In this document: positions 15,994 to 25,197 of the stretch, piece by piece
How the letters are laid out: each line of letters begins with the position of its first letter
Numbering within the stretch: position 1 is the stretch's first letter
Assembly: GCA_023268715.1 (NCBI GenBank)
Contig: JALRLV010000011.1
Coordinates: forward strand, 1-48,617
Length of the DNA stretch: 48,617 nt
Direction: 5' to 3'
Source of the DNA: Candidatus Thalassarchaeaceae archaeon
GTDB taxonomy: Archaea; Thermoplasmatota; Poseidoniia; Poseidoniales; Thalassarchaeaceae
Made by a program: the position numbers and the translations under genes
The notes under the pieces: model-generated
Database searches by the model: none
What the model was told of the DNA's origin: nothing
The model's input: only the letters and a program-made list of their open reading frames with translations

Positions 15994-17751
15994 TCATCCA
16001 TGTAGGTGCGTGAAAATTCGCAGTGCCAAAGCCCTACCAATTCCAGGAGTAGCTGCTAATTGTGCTTCAGTTGCGTGTTCTATTCCCTTCATTCCACCAA
16101 AATGACGCAATAGTGATTGGATTTTCTTTGCCCCAAGACCCTCGACTTCTTCGAGTGGGCTCTTCAGACCGCCCTTTGAACGCCGTTTTCTGTGGTATGT
16201 ATTGACAAATCTATGGGCCTCGTCACGAGCATAAACCAAGACTCTAGATTTTCTGTCTAATGTTACAGGATCTATATCTGGACGCCAAAGTGTTTCTTCT
16301 TTCTTAGCCAATGCTGCAATTGGAAAACGGTCACCCAATCCATGGGAAGTTAGCATTGCATGAATATGTTTGAGGTGAGTCTCTCCACCATCTAATAATA
16401 ATAAATCCGGCCACTCCTCTTGACGCTTCAACCATCGCTCAACAACTTCTCTCATCATTCTCAAATCATCTTCAACATCGGTTTTCACACGATATGTTCT
16501 GTACTCTTTTTTCGATGGTCTACCGTTTCGGAATACCACCGCGGCCCCGACTCTTTCTTTGCCCTGAATTTGAGCCATGTCGAAGCATACAATGTGGTCT
16601 AGTGAGCCGAATCCGTGCATCTTTGCGGCTTGGTCTGCAGCCATTTGTTCCAAATTACCAGATCTCTTGGTTGATTGGCGAGCTGCCTGAATTTCCGCAT
16701 TAGAACCTGCCATTGCTAGCAGCTTTGCCAATTCACCTCGCTGAGGATTACGTACTGTCACTTTCTTCCCTCTTCTTTCACTAAGCCAATCACTCATCGA
16801 ATCGGTAAGAGGTGCTGGCACTAGCAAGGTCTTTGGAGGCCTTCGATTAGCATAATGTTCCGACAATACTAGTGATACGGATGCTACGATGTCTCCCCGA
16901 TGAAGAACAGGGTAGCTTACTTGTCCCTGAATTACCCCATCTTGTGTGTGTAGAATCAATACGACCGCTACTTCACCAACTGAAGAGAATCCTACAGCAT
17001 CGCAATCCTGGTAAAATCTTGAGTGAATAACTTGTTGAGATAAGGTGGTATTTACTGCTTGAATCAAGTCTCTTTTTTGAGCTGCGGCCTCGTAATCAAG
17101 TTCTTCGGATGCTCTGTCCATCTCTTCCTGTAAGGCCTCGATTAGCACCCCTGCATCTCCATCCAACACACTACTAGCGGCTCTAACCTGTTGGTCATAT
17201 CCTTCTGGCTCTATACATGGTCCATAACAGAGTCCAATATGCATTGCAAGGCATCCGCTAGGCAGTAGTTCTGGGCAATCACGAATACCGAATTGTGACC
17301 GAATTAGTCGAATTACCTGTTTTGCAGCACCAGCGTCTGGAAATGGTCCCCAACGCTGGGAGTCTTTTGGAGGATGGCGGGTATAGATTACCCTTGGATG
17401 CTCATGCCCGGTGAATGCGATGAACGGGTATGATTTGTCATCCATCAACATAGAATTGTATCGAGGTTTGTGTTTTCTGATTAATTGCCTCTCGAGAATT
17501 AACGCTTCGGACGGACTCTGTGTGACAATATACTCAACATCGTCGGATTCAGCGACTAATTTTGGCACTTTTTCTCGTTTTTGTTTAGCGGCAAAATAGG
17601 ATTGAACACGAGAACGTAGATTTGTGGCCTTTCCGACGTATTGCACCCTCCCGTCAGCTCGCTTAAACAGATAGACTCCGGGCTTGCGCGGGAGGTCGAG
17701 AGAGGCTGGATTGACTGCCATGGGCATGAGTCGGTTAAGGTCAACGCCCAT
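15994..17751 (-). CDS. uvrC: Excinuclease ABC subunit C
   Basis: Makes the two incisions around a DNA lesion in nucleotide excision repair, with UvrA and UvrB. The protein is 585 aa from ATG 17751, a normal length. Domains in order: GIY-YIG nuclease (RKPGVYLF about residues 22-29, QYVGKATNLRSRV about 37-49), the Cys-rich segment of the family (IRDCPELLPSGC and CYGPC), a UVR/UvrB-binding helix pair (EEMDRASEELDYEAAAQKRD), the RNase H-like endonuclease (CFDMAQIQGKERVGAAVVF, LLLLDGGETHLK) and C-terminal helix-hairpin-helix repeats (VEGLGAKKIQSLL, TPGIGRALALRIF). The frame continues to 17790, which would overlap the divergent ATPase gene; 17721 is another possible start. uvrC in archaea is of bacterial origin. 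uvrA and uvrB are not in the window. Confidence 0.95.
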   Translation of the reverse strand: MGVDLNRLMPMAVNPASLDLPRKPGVYLFKRADGRVQYVGKATNLRSRVQSYFAAKQKREKVPKLVAESDDVEYIVTQSPSEALILERQLIRKHKPRYNSMLMDDKSYPFIAFTGHEHPRVIYTRHPPKDSQRWGPFPDAGAAKQVIRLIRSQFGIRDCPELLPSGCLAMHIGLCYGPCIEPEGYDQQVRAASSVLDGDAGVLIEALQEEMDRASEELDYEAAAQKRDLIQAVNTTLSQQVIHSRFYQDCDAVGFSSVGEVAVVLILHTQDGVIQGQVSYPVLHRGDIVASVSLVLSEHYANRRPPKTLLVPAPLTDSMSDWLSERRGKKVTVRNPQRGELAKLLAMAGSNAEIQAARQSTKRSGNLEQMAADQAAKMHGFGSLDHIVCFDMAQIQGKERVGAAVVFRNGRPSKKEYRTYRVKTDVEDDLRMMREVVERWLKRQEEWPDLLLLDGGETHLKHIHAMLTSHGLGDRFPIAALAKKEETLWRPDIDPVTLDRKSRVLVYARDEAHRFVNTYHRKRRSKGGLKSPLEEVEGLGAKKIQSLLRHFGGMKGIEHATEAQLAATPGIGRALALRIFTHLHG

Positions 17752-17776
17752 GAACTGATGGCCTCGCTGAAGATAC

Positions 17777-19930
17777 ATGCTGAGCGACACACAGCGGCGT
17801 CTGTTGCTTCGCTTGGCCGACTTTGGAGTTGAGGCAGAGAGTGCCTGGGACGCTCCAAGATCACTATCTCTCCCTGGACTTGCGGAGCATCTCGGGCTAG
17901 TTCGCTCGGCAATTCATACGCCTCTGAAAGAGTTGGAAGCCTCTGGCTTGATTTCTACTCGCTTGGCCCATGTTATCGACGGAGGCCCTCGTCGTCGAAC
18001 CGTCGTACATTTGACCGATTCTGGAAGGAAAAGAGCCGAGCTCTTGTCCGAGGAAGAATTGCCTGAGAAATCCCAAAGTCTTGCTATTGGGCCAATGCCA
18101 TATAAAATTCAAATTCGTGGTAGAGAGGATGAATTAGATATATTATTGACGAAATTATTGGCTGGTGAAAATTTGCAGTTAACCGGTCTTCCGGGAATCG
18201 GAAAAACTAGCCTTACACGCTCCGTTGCAGAGTTATTGATGGAGCGTGGATTCAAAATTCGATGGGCCACATGTAACTCTGACACCGATGCTTTTGCAAT
18301 AGGTTCAATGTGGCTAGGTAAAGAATCCCCTAGTGATCCCGCAGCAATTGCAACTGCAGCAAGCGGAAAAAAAACCGTTCTAATTATCGATGAGGCGCAG
18401 GAATTACATCCGCGTCACTTGAGTGCTGTTCATTCGCTACTTTCGGCCTGCGCTGAAACTTCCACAGGAGTTCTCGCAGCAGTACGCGCACCGAGCCCAT
18501 TCGGAACTTTACAAGGTTTTGAAGAATTTAGAATACAAGGATTGGATACCTCTGATGCTGTCAAATTATTGCCAAAATCAATCGGCAGTGAATCCGCAGA
18601 ACAGGTTGCTGAAGCATTGGGCGGACATCCATTAGCCTTGCATCTATGGTCTCCAGATGAAGACATACCAGAAGAAGGGCAAGCAGTGCAGGAATTTGTT
18701 CAAAGTACCGTTTTGAGAAGATTAACTAACGAGGGCCTTGGTACATTGGACGAACTTAGCCTCTCACCATTACCCCTATCCACAGAGGATTTATTGGCTT
18801 CAGAAGGAATTTCAGAATTGGACGATTCGGCAGTTCTCAGATGGATGGATAGCCTGGTAGAGCCCCATCACCTAATTCGCAATGTTCGACGAGCGACTCT
18901 GGATGAAGAAATCACACGAAATCTGCATAGCAAAGCAGCGGAGATTTGGTCTAAAAGAGAGGGTTTTAGGGCTCGGAGAATAGAGGCTCATCATCGTTTG
19001 AATTCAGGAAATGAACTCGATACAGAATGGCTGACCGAAAATGTTGCAACAATTTCTCTTGAAGATAGCGCAGCAGCGGCGGTGCTCATTGATGATGCCA
19101 TACAGATTAACGATGATGAGAACCTTCGCTTGACCGCAATCGACCTCGCCTTTGAGAGAGGTGAGCCAGATATCGCCACTCAACACATTGATACGGTCTC
19201 AGATAGCCCTCAGAAATTAATCAGAAAAGCGAGGCTTGCTCGGCAACAGGGGGATTTACAAGAGGCCGAAAAATTAGAACAATCTGCGCTTAATTCGTTA
19301 TCTCCAGCCGAGGCTGTAAGAGCAAAAATTGGCTCCTTAGTTCGAGCCCACGATGATAGGTTACCCGGTCAGCCAACAAAGGTCGAGAGTTTACAAATTG
19401 AAAAAATCGATTTGTCTAAACTCCCAAACACCGATCTCGCATCTGCGAGTCTCGCACTCGACCTGCTTAGACACGCGGTTGCCGTGGAGTCAGGAAGTGT
19501 CGAAATTCTAGCCAATGTTCGTTCCTCTCTAGTAGCACAAATGGGAGAAGACCATCCACGATTGGCTTTGATTGATTTACGAACTCTAATCACTTCACAA
19601 GCTGAGGGGTCTCTGGATAAGGCTAGGGAATATATCGACTCGGAAGTAGAACCAACCGACAAAATTATTGCCATTCATATTGCACTCGAAGCAACCTCAC
19701 CCTCTCATCCCGATTGGCTAGTCTCAGCCCACAATAATGCAATCGGAGTTGAATTGAGGCCTGAAATCCCATCTCACCGAAGATTACTGGCTCAGCGTTG
19801 GTATTGGAGAGGTGTGCTCGAGCCAAATATGCGGTTATCCCACTGGAGAGAAGCCATCAGTCGATTCAAATCGGCTGAATGCCCCGCCGCCGCTTCAGAG
19901 TTATTAGTCAGATTAACTCGCTCACTTTGA
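17777..19930 (+). CDS. Winged-helix STAND/AAA-type ATPase with C-terminal helical repeats
   Basis: A 717-aa multidomain regulator-like protein. Residues 1-95 form a MarR/ArsR-like winged helix (QRRLLLRLADFG, LAEHLGLVRSAIHTPLKELE, wing RRRTVVHLTDSG). A P-loop ATPase follows: Walker A GLPGIGKTS (137-145), Walker B VLIIDEAQEL (about 200-209), a sensor strand VLAAVRAPSPFG, and GHPLALHLW near 282, the GxP motif typical of STAND NTPases such as MalT, NB-ARC and AfsR. The last ~330 residues are Ala/Leu/Glu-rich helices that could be TPR-like repeats. By analogy it would be an ATP-dependent, ligand-switched DNA-binding protein. It starts 25 bases from the uvrC start on the opposite strand, so the two promoters must overlap. 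Its target is unknown. Confidence 0.8.
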   Translation: MLSDTQRRLLLRLADFGVEAESAWDAPRSLSLPGLAEHLGLVRSAIHTPLKELEASGLISTRLAHVIDGGPRRRTVVHLTDSGRKRAELLSEEELPEKSQSLAIGPMPYKIQIRGREDELDILLTKLLAGENLQLTGLPGIGKTSLTRSVAELLMERGFKIRWATCNSDTDAFAIGSMWLGKESPSDPAAIATAASGKKTVLIIDEAQELHPRHLSAVHSLLSACAETSTGVLAAVRAPSPFGTLQGFEEFRIQGLDTSDAVKLLPKSIGSESAEQVAEALGGHPLALHLWSPDEDIPEEGQAVQEFVQSTVLRRLTNEGLGTLDELSLSPLPLSTEDLLASEGISELDDSAVLRWMDSLVEPHHLIRNVRRATLDEEITRNLHSKAAEIWSKREGFRARRIEAHHRLNSGNELDTEWLTENVATISLEDSAAAAVLIDDAIQINDDENLRLTAIDLAFERGEPDIATQHIDTVSDSPQKLIRKARLARQQGDLQEAEKLEQSALNSLSPAEAVRAKIGSLVRAHDDRLPGQPTKVESLQIEKIDLSKLPNTDLASASLALDLLRHAVAVESGSVEILANVRSSLVAQMGEDHPRLALIDLRTLITSQAEGSLDKAREYIDSEVEPTDKIIAIHIALEATSPSHPDWLVSAHNNAIGVELRPEIPSHRRLLAQRWYWRGVLEPNMRLSHWREAISRFKSAECPAAASELLVRLTRSL

Positions 19931-19949
19931 GATATTCGAATCTAGAGGT

Positions 19950-20183
19950 CTATATCTCTGCGCCGATTAGTGTTCTAGTTTCGGCTATTCCGTCGATTGC
20001 ACGAACCTCTTTCATAATACAGCGAGTAAGTTCATTTTCATCATCGGCCTCGACTTTGACAAATAAATCATGCATTCCAAAAACAATCCACTGGCCGCTT
20101 ACATTTTTCAATTTAGCGACCGTGTCTCGAACCTCGATTTCACGTCCGGGCTCGGTTGTAATTAGTACAAATCCTACCGCCAT
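19950..20183 (-). CDS. Stand-alone Lrp/AsnC ligand-binding (RAM) domain protein, copy 2
   Basis: A 77-aa protein made only of the Lrp/AsnC effector (RAM/ActB-like) domain. It begins AVGFVLITTEPGREIEVRD, passes through VFGMHDLFVKVEADDENEL and ends ETRTLIGAEI, with no helix-turn-helix. Such single-domain proteins form dimers to octamers through the beta sheet and bind amino acids, and may act as partners of full Lrp regulators. It lies 3 bases after the stop of the neighbouring copy, has the same length and clearly similar sequence, so the pair arose by tandem duplication and is co-transcribed. Its gene converges with the STAND ATPase. Confidence 0.88.
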   Translation of the reverse strand: MAVGFVLITTEPGREIEVRDTVAKLKNVSGQWIVFGMHDLFVKVEADDENELTRCIMKEVRAIDGIAETRTLIGAEI

Positions 20184-20186
20184 AAT

Positions 20187-20420
20187 TCAGACCTCCACTG
20201 CGATCAACGTCTCTGTTTGTTCAACACCCGGAATATTTCGGAACTCTCCCATTAGAATCTTTGACATTTCCTTATCATCCGTGAAATCGATTCTAGCGGC
20301 TAGATCATATTCGCCGTAAACAACGTGGGTTTCGACCACATTTTCCAATTCCAAAAGTGCTCGGTAAACCTCTGATTCCCTCATTGGTTTTGTCTTAATT
20401 AGGACAAATGCGGTACTCAA
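20187..20420 (-). CDS. Stand-alone Lrp/AsnC ligand-binding (RAM) domain protein, copy 1 (TTG start)
   Basis: The frame is open to 20513, but the upstream part is unlike the family. A TTG at 20420 begins (L/M)STAFVLIKTKPMRESEV and makes a protein of exactly 77 aa, the same as its tandem partner, with GAGGT about 8 bases upstream as a ribosome binding site. The domain continues VVYGEYDLAARIDFTDD and ends ETLIAVEV, again without a DNA-binding helix-turn-helix. Role as for copy 2: ligand sensing, probably amino acids, as a homo- or hetero-oligomer. Both lie just upstream of, and divergent from, the 1551-aa surface protein. Confidence 0.85.
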   Translation of the reverse strand: MSTAFVLIKTKPMRESEVYRALLELENVVETHVVYGEYDLAARIDFTDDKEMSKILMGEFRNIPGVEQTETLIAVEV

Positions 20421-20537
20421 TTCAACGACCTCTGCGAGAGAGGTGTTGGCTGTTTGTTTATGACTCCTATGTAGCAGATGCGTACCTCTTCCAACAGGGG
20501 GGAAACAATACAATGAATGAGGTGAGCCGGATAACCC

Positions 20538-23500
20538 ATGCGCGCGAGGGAAGGTAGGTCAGCGGGCCTCGCGATACTTCTAATCGCATTGTTAGTCATG
20601 TCCTACAGTCTACCTATAGCCGCTAATGCTGCAAATAGCAAAAGTACAACCGTTTGGTCTGGAACAGTACTCCTTCCGGATGGATATATCGTAGGTGCTC
20701 AAGATATCTTGATTATTCAGGAAGGTACAACAATTCGGTTGGGTTCGGATGAGGACCTTACCGTAGATGGTAGAATCATGATTGAAGGTACGGAAGACAA
20801 TCCTGTCATTCTAGAATCAATTCTTGATAAGCATGATGGAATTATATTCAACCAATCCAGTCAAGGGCTTGGGTCAAGTATCGAAAACCTGACAATTACA
20901 GGTGCTGAATTTGGTATCACAATATATGGTTCCAACCCGGAATTAACAGATATTATCGTCCAGAATGCCGATAGGGTCGCAGTTGACCTATTTGATGGAG
21001 CAACTCCAACAATCAATAATCTAGAAATCAATGGAGGCGGTCAAGATGTCCACGGTTTCTCTAGTAGTTGGAGGTATGGCATAGGACTTTCTGTGGGATC
21101 CAACTCTGCCCCAATTCTTAACGGACTAAACGCTGACGGTTTAATCACTCGTGCTGTAAATTATTGGGGTAATTCGGGTGGCTTGCTCTCGAACCTAGAA
21201 ATTAGCAATATTTCAGGCGCAACTCTTGCTGTTGGAACCGGTATTTGGATTGAAGACTCAAGGCCTTTGATTACCGATGTGGATATCCAGCGTTCAGACA
21301 ATGGCATATTTGTTCGACATATCACTGATGGTTGGGTTACTCGGCCAACCTTCCAAAGCGTTGTCATTGAGGACAGTATGTATCGTGGAGTGCTGGTTGA
21401 GCAGTATAATCACAGTCAATTTAGCAATTTACCAGCACACGCAGTTTTCGATGATTTGACTATTCGAGGAACCGGTGGTGTGAATGCTAAAACCTCAGGC
21501 TTGGGCTTTTCCGCATTTGAAGTCAATACAAGTGGTGTTATTGTTGATAATGCCTTAATCGAAGATAATCCAGTTGTTGGCTTCAAAGCATACCTAATCG
21601 GCTCTTCAACAATCATTAATGGACTGGAATTAGACAATAATGGGAAGCCACTTCCAAACACTCCGATTAACGATAGAGCAGGATTATTCCTTCGTAGCGT
21701 TAACTGGGCCCCGATAATCAATGACCTAGTAGTTACTAACTCCACTGGACCGGGTATTCTGTTATGGAAAGGAGGTGCAATGGGCCAAGATTGGTGGACG
21801 GCGAATAACGGTGCTAGTGGGGTTGATTTCAGAGAATTCCATCCACAGGTTACTATCCTCAGAAGTCTAAATAATGCAGGTCACGGAGTGTCGGTTAGAG
21901 ACTCTAGTAATGTCGAGTTATCTCATGTTCTTACATCCGGAAATGGCATTGGTTCCAGCTTACCGGAAACTGGAGCGGGGCTATATTTCAATGAAGCGAA
22001 TGACGTTATGAGTGGAGGAAAGAATGTCTCTTGCTTCACATGTATTTCAAATGGAGATCAGCATGGGTTGGTCGCTAGGGATAGTATAGATTTACAATTA
22101 CTCGCGGTAGAGATTCACGATCCACTAAGCGGTCCCGCCGTGGATATCGACAATAGTGGTCTTCCCAGAGATGGCATGGTAATTATCGATGATATGAGAA
22201 TAAATCTCAATCAATCCAATTATGCAATTCATTTACAAGACGTAAATGCAGAAATTCATGGTCTCGATCTTTCAGGAGATAATGGGGGTGTATTCTGGAG
22301 TGCTGGTGATGCGATTACATCCTATCTATCTACGAGCACAATCTCAGGTAATGGTGGTTCATGTTTCGATATAGTCGACCATTCCGAACTAGTAGTCACC
22401 AACCTAGGATTGGCTTGTGTAACAGGTTCCAGACCTACTGTAGAGTCCAGCTTTGTTAATTTCACCGATTCCGGCTTTATTCCCGGAACAGGGCATGAAA
22501 CTACTTTCCATCTAGAATCTTCAAGCCATGTTCGCTGGATTTCTTCCAGCCCTATTTCCGACCCAACATATACCGCTTCTGACAGTATTTTGGACATCAT
22601 GTGGTTCATCGAAGTCCACGCCGTAAATCAGTTGTTGAGACATATACCATACGCCGAAGTCAACCTGTCATTTTCATCTTGGGAAGCAGATCAATCAGCC
22701 AACCTACCGTATCATGGATTCGAGACACTAGGGCCTTATGTTGGAAATCGATGGCTTCCTTCTCAAGGCTGGTCATCCGACAATACGGCCTATGTAGGAT
22801 GTGACTATGACGGGGTGCACAACGATTCTGCATCGATAACTTTAGTAGATGATTTGTTGATATATTGCAGGCTTGAATTAACCAATCAACCTCCATTAAT
22901 AATTTGGTCAACTCCAGAAGACGAGGAAGAATACCCAAGTGGTTCTTCTGTTATTTTTGATGCTAGCAACTCATGGGATTTAGATGATGATCCATTAACC
23001 TACACATGGACTAGTAGCATAGACGGTGATTTACTATCATCTTGTTTTGGTACCATGCCCTCGGAAAACAATGGCTCATTCATAGTTGCCAATAACCCTC
23101 CTGAAACTGCTGAAGGTTGCTTATCTGATGGTCAGCAGGAAATTACCTTGGAAGTTTGTGATAGTGGAAATCAATGTGCTAGCGAAACCCGAACAATTGA
23201 GCTCTTCAACCGACCTCCTTCCCTGTCAGTGTCCACTTCTCCAAGTATCTCCTCCTGGGGAATAATGTACCTTGGTCGGACCGCAAATGCAACAATTTCA
23301 CTAGAGGGAAGCAGTGACCCAGAAGGCGACCAACTAACCTGTTGGATTGAAACAAATTACGGTTTTTCTACAGCAACCGATCGGGGTTGTCCAATGATTT
23401 TTGATATAGATTTCCCGGGTGCACCAACTCAGTTTACTCTGACAATTTATCTTTCAGATGGAAATAACCCAGACGTAACTTGGAGTTTTGATGTTAATTT

Positions 23501-25193
23501 ATTCAATGAAATTCCAACACCAGAATTCGAGGTATTACGAGCCGGTGAGACCTCAGATAACCTCATCTTATTAGATGGCTCGATGGTTACAGATCCAGAA
23601 GGTGATGAGGTTCGCTTTGAATTCTGGAGCGACTTAGATGGATTGCTCACTTCTGGTGTAACTCCGGGCGATGAAATCGAATGGCAAGGTTGGTTGACCA
23701 AAGGATCGCATACAATTACCATGTACACCAGTGACGATAGACCCGGGCACGTTAGCACATGGAACTCAATAACAGAACAAGTAAGAGTGAACAACTCGGC
23801 TCCCATTTCAGTCATCGCTCAACCAGTCGATCAGACCCTTACCGATTCTAGTGAAGTTATTCGCTTTGATGCTACAGGTTCAGGTGACTGGGATTTGGCT
23901 TGTAGCGATTTACTAGACAACGGCAGTGGCTTCGTTTGTAGTCCAACTGCGGCATCAAGCAAGGATTTGGTAAGTGTAGTTTGGACTTCAGATAGAATGC
24001 TAGAACCAATAGGAAGTGGATGGGTTATTGATGCCAGATTACCAAAAGGGTATCACACAGTGACCTTAACTGTAGACGACGGCTCAGCAGAAGTCGACAC
24101 TTCAACGATAGTTGTACGAGTTGAGGAATCAGCTCCAGTCCTTATCCTAGATTCACCCATCCCTGATGTTGAAGTCTATTCAAATGCTCCAGTATTATTC
24201 GATTTCAGACAGTCATTTGACCCGGATGGAGATGAGTTCACGGTTACGGTAACCTCGGACCTATTAGCAGAACCGATTCTACAGAATAAGACCAATGAAT
24301 ACTGGTACAACGATTATCTTCCGGCGGGTGAACATCGACTTACTTTCGAACTAAGAGATTCAACAGACCGGGTCCGCACTCACACTCAAACTCTATTCGT
24401 AATGGAGACCGGACCTGTTGCAATAATCGATGGATTGCTCGATGGCCAATACATTACTCCAGGTTCTACGATTACTCTAGATGGATCTCAATCATATGAT
24501 TACGATGATGATATAGTTCTATACCAATGGACCACAGGGGACGGACAAACAATTGGTAGCAGGGAAATTATCGAAGTCGAATTCACTCCTGGGCCTATTC
24601 GAATTGACCTACTCATCAAAGACTCGAGAGGAGCGTCTTCGACCACATCGGTCAATCTGACCATTGGGGCATCTTCACCGATTCTAAGTCAAATGATGAT
24701 CTTACCAAATGAGATCGAAATGGACAGTCCAACTCAAATGAGAATTACGGTCAATCTTGAAGATGCTGATGGTACTACTCAGATGGTTACAGGAGTGATG
24801 AAAATTAGTGGTTTTGAACTGACTTTAATTTTCCAAGACGATGGAACGCGAGGCGATGATGTCGCTGGAGATGGAATTTGGACTTATGTCGGTACTTGGC
24901 TAATCGAAGAAGAGGGTTGGGTAAATGTTGAGGTATGGGCAGTAGATGGTGAATTCAGTAGCCCTGCCTTGATAGAAACTATCTCAGTTGAGGAACCTCA
25001 AACTACCTCTTTGGTATCGTGGATATTGGGCAGTGGGCTTCCATACTTTATTGTTTTATTAGCTGTATTAATCTTATTCGGCATGGTCTATCAGAAAAAC
25101 AGGAATGAAGCAATACGCCGAGATCTAGAGATGATTGAGTCATGGTCAACCTTTGACCCTAGAGAACTAGATGATGACTTCGATTCTAACTGA
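20538..25193 (+). CDS. Giant surface protein: parallel beta-helix plus PKD/Ig-like domains, C-terminal anchor (1551 aa)
   Basis: Exported and membrane-anchored. After a signal peptide (hydrophobic run ending PIAANAANS, about residues 10-33), residues ~40-690 show the short repeating pattern of a right-handed parallel beta-helix (for example IENLTITGAEFGITIYGSNP, LNGLNADGLI, LDNNGKPLP). From about 780 to 1480 there are beta-sandwich domains of PKD/cadherin type, with NSWDLDDDPLTYTWTS near 812 and GSQSYDYDDDIVLYQWTTGDG near 1315 the clearest. A single membrane helix lies at about 1492-1517, followed by an acidic ~33-residue tail. Such proteins bind or degrade polysaccharide or build the cell envelope. 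No pectate-lyase or glycosidase residues are obvious. It converges on the GT2 gene, 4 bases apart. Confidence 0.85.
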   Translation: MRAREGRSAGLAILLIALLVMSYSLPIAANAANSKSTTVWSGTVLLPDGYIVGAQDILIIQEGTTIRLGSDEDLTVDGRIMIEGTEDNPVILESILDKHDGIIFNQSSQGLGSSIENLTITGAEFGITIYGSNPELTDIIVQNADRVAVDLFDGATPTINNLEINGGGQDVHGFSSSWRYGIGLSVGSNSAPILNGLNADGLITRAVNYWGNSGGLLSNLEISNISGATLAVGTGIWIEDSRPLITDVDIQRSDNGIFVRHITDGWVTRPTFQSVVIEDSMYRGVLVEQYNHSQFSNLPAHAVFDDLTIRGTGGVNAKTSGLGFSAFEVNTSGVIVDNALIEDNPVVGFKAYLIGSSTIINGLELDNNGKPLPNTPINDRAGLFLRSVNWAPIINDLVVTNSTGPGILLWKGGAMGQDWWTANNGASGVDFREFHPQVTILRSLNNAGHGVSVRDSSNVELSHVLTSGNGIGSSLPETGAGLYFNEANDVMSGGKNVSCFTCISNGDQHGLVARDSIDLQLLAVEIHDPLSGPAVDIDNSGLPRDGMVIIDDMRINLNQSNYAIHLQDVNAEIHGLDLSGDNGGVFWSAGDAITSYLSTSTISGNGGSCFDIVDHSELVVTNLGLACVTGSRPTVESSFVNFTDSGFIPGTGHETTFHLESSSHVRWISSSPISDPTYTASDSILDIMWFIEVHAVNQLLRHIPYAEVNLSFSSWEADQSANLPYHGFETLGPYVGNRWLPSQGWSSDNTAYVGCDYDGVHNDSASITLVDDLLIYCRLELTNQPPLIIWSTPEDEEEYPSGSSVIFDASNSWDLDDDPLTYTWTSSIDGDLLSSCFGTMPSENNGSFIVANNPPETAEGCLSDGQQEITLEVCDSGNQCASETRTIELFNRPPSLSVSTSPSISSWGIMYLGRTANATISLEGSSDPEGDQLTCWIETNYGFSTATDRGCPMIFDIDFPGAPTQFTLTIYLSDGNNPDVTWSFDVNLFNEIPTPEFEVLRAGETSDNLILLDGSMVTDPEGDEVRFEFWSDLDGLLTSGVTPGDEIEWQGWLTKGSHTITMYTSDDRPGHVSTWNSITEQVRVNNSAPISVIAQPVDQTLTDSSEVIRFDATGSGDWDLACSDLLDNGSGFVCSPTAASSKDLVSVVWTSDRMLEPIGSGWVIDARLPKGYHTVTLTVDDGSAEVDTSTIVVRVEESAPVLILDSPIPDVEVYSNAPVLFDFRQSFDPDGDEFTVTVTSDLLAEPILQNKTNEYWYNDYLPAGEHRLTFELRDSTDRVRTHTQTLFVMETGPVAIIDGLLDGQYITPGSTITLDGSQSYDYDDDIVLYQWTTGDGQTIGSREIIEVEFTPGPIRIDLLIKDSRGASSTTSVNLTIGASSPILSQMMILPNEIEMDSPTQMRITVNLEDADGTTQMVTGVMKISGFELTLIFQDDGTRGDDVAGDGIWTYVGTWLIEEEGWVNVEVWAVDGEFSSPALIETISVEEPQTTSLVSWILGSGLPYFIVLLAVLILFGMVYQKNRNEAIRRDLEMIESWSTFDPRELDDDFDSN

Positions 25194-25197
25194 GAAT

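Noticed and set aside
17777-19930. Anti-phage defence STAND (Avs-type) system
   Set aside because: The N-terminal domain is a winged helix rather than a nuclease or other toxic effector, and no defence genes are near; a regulator is the simpler reading.
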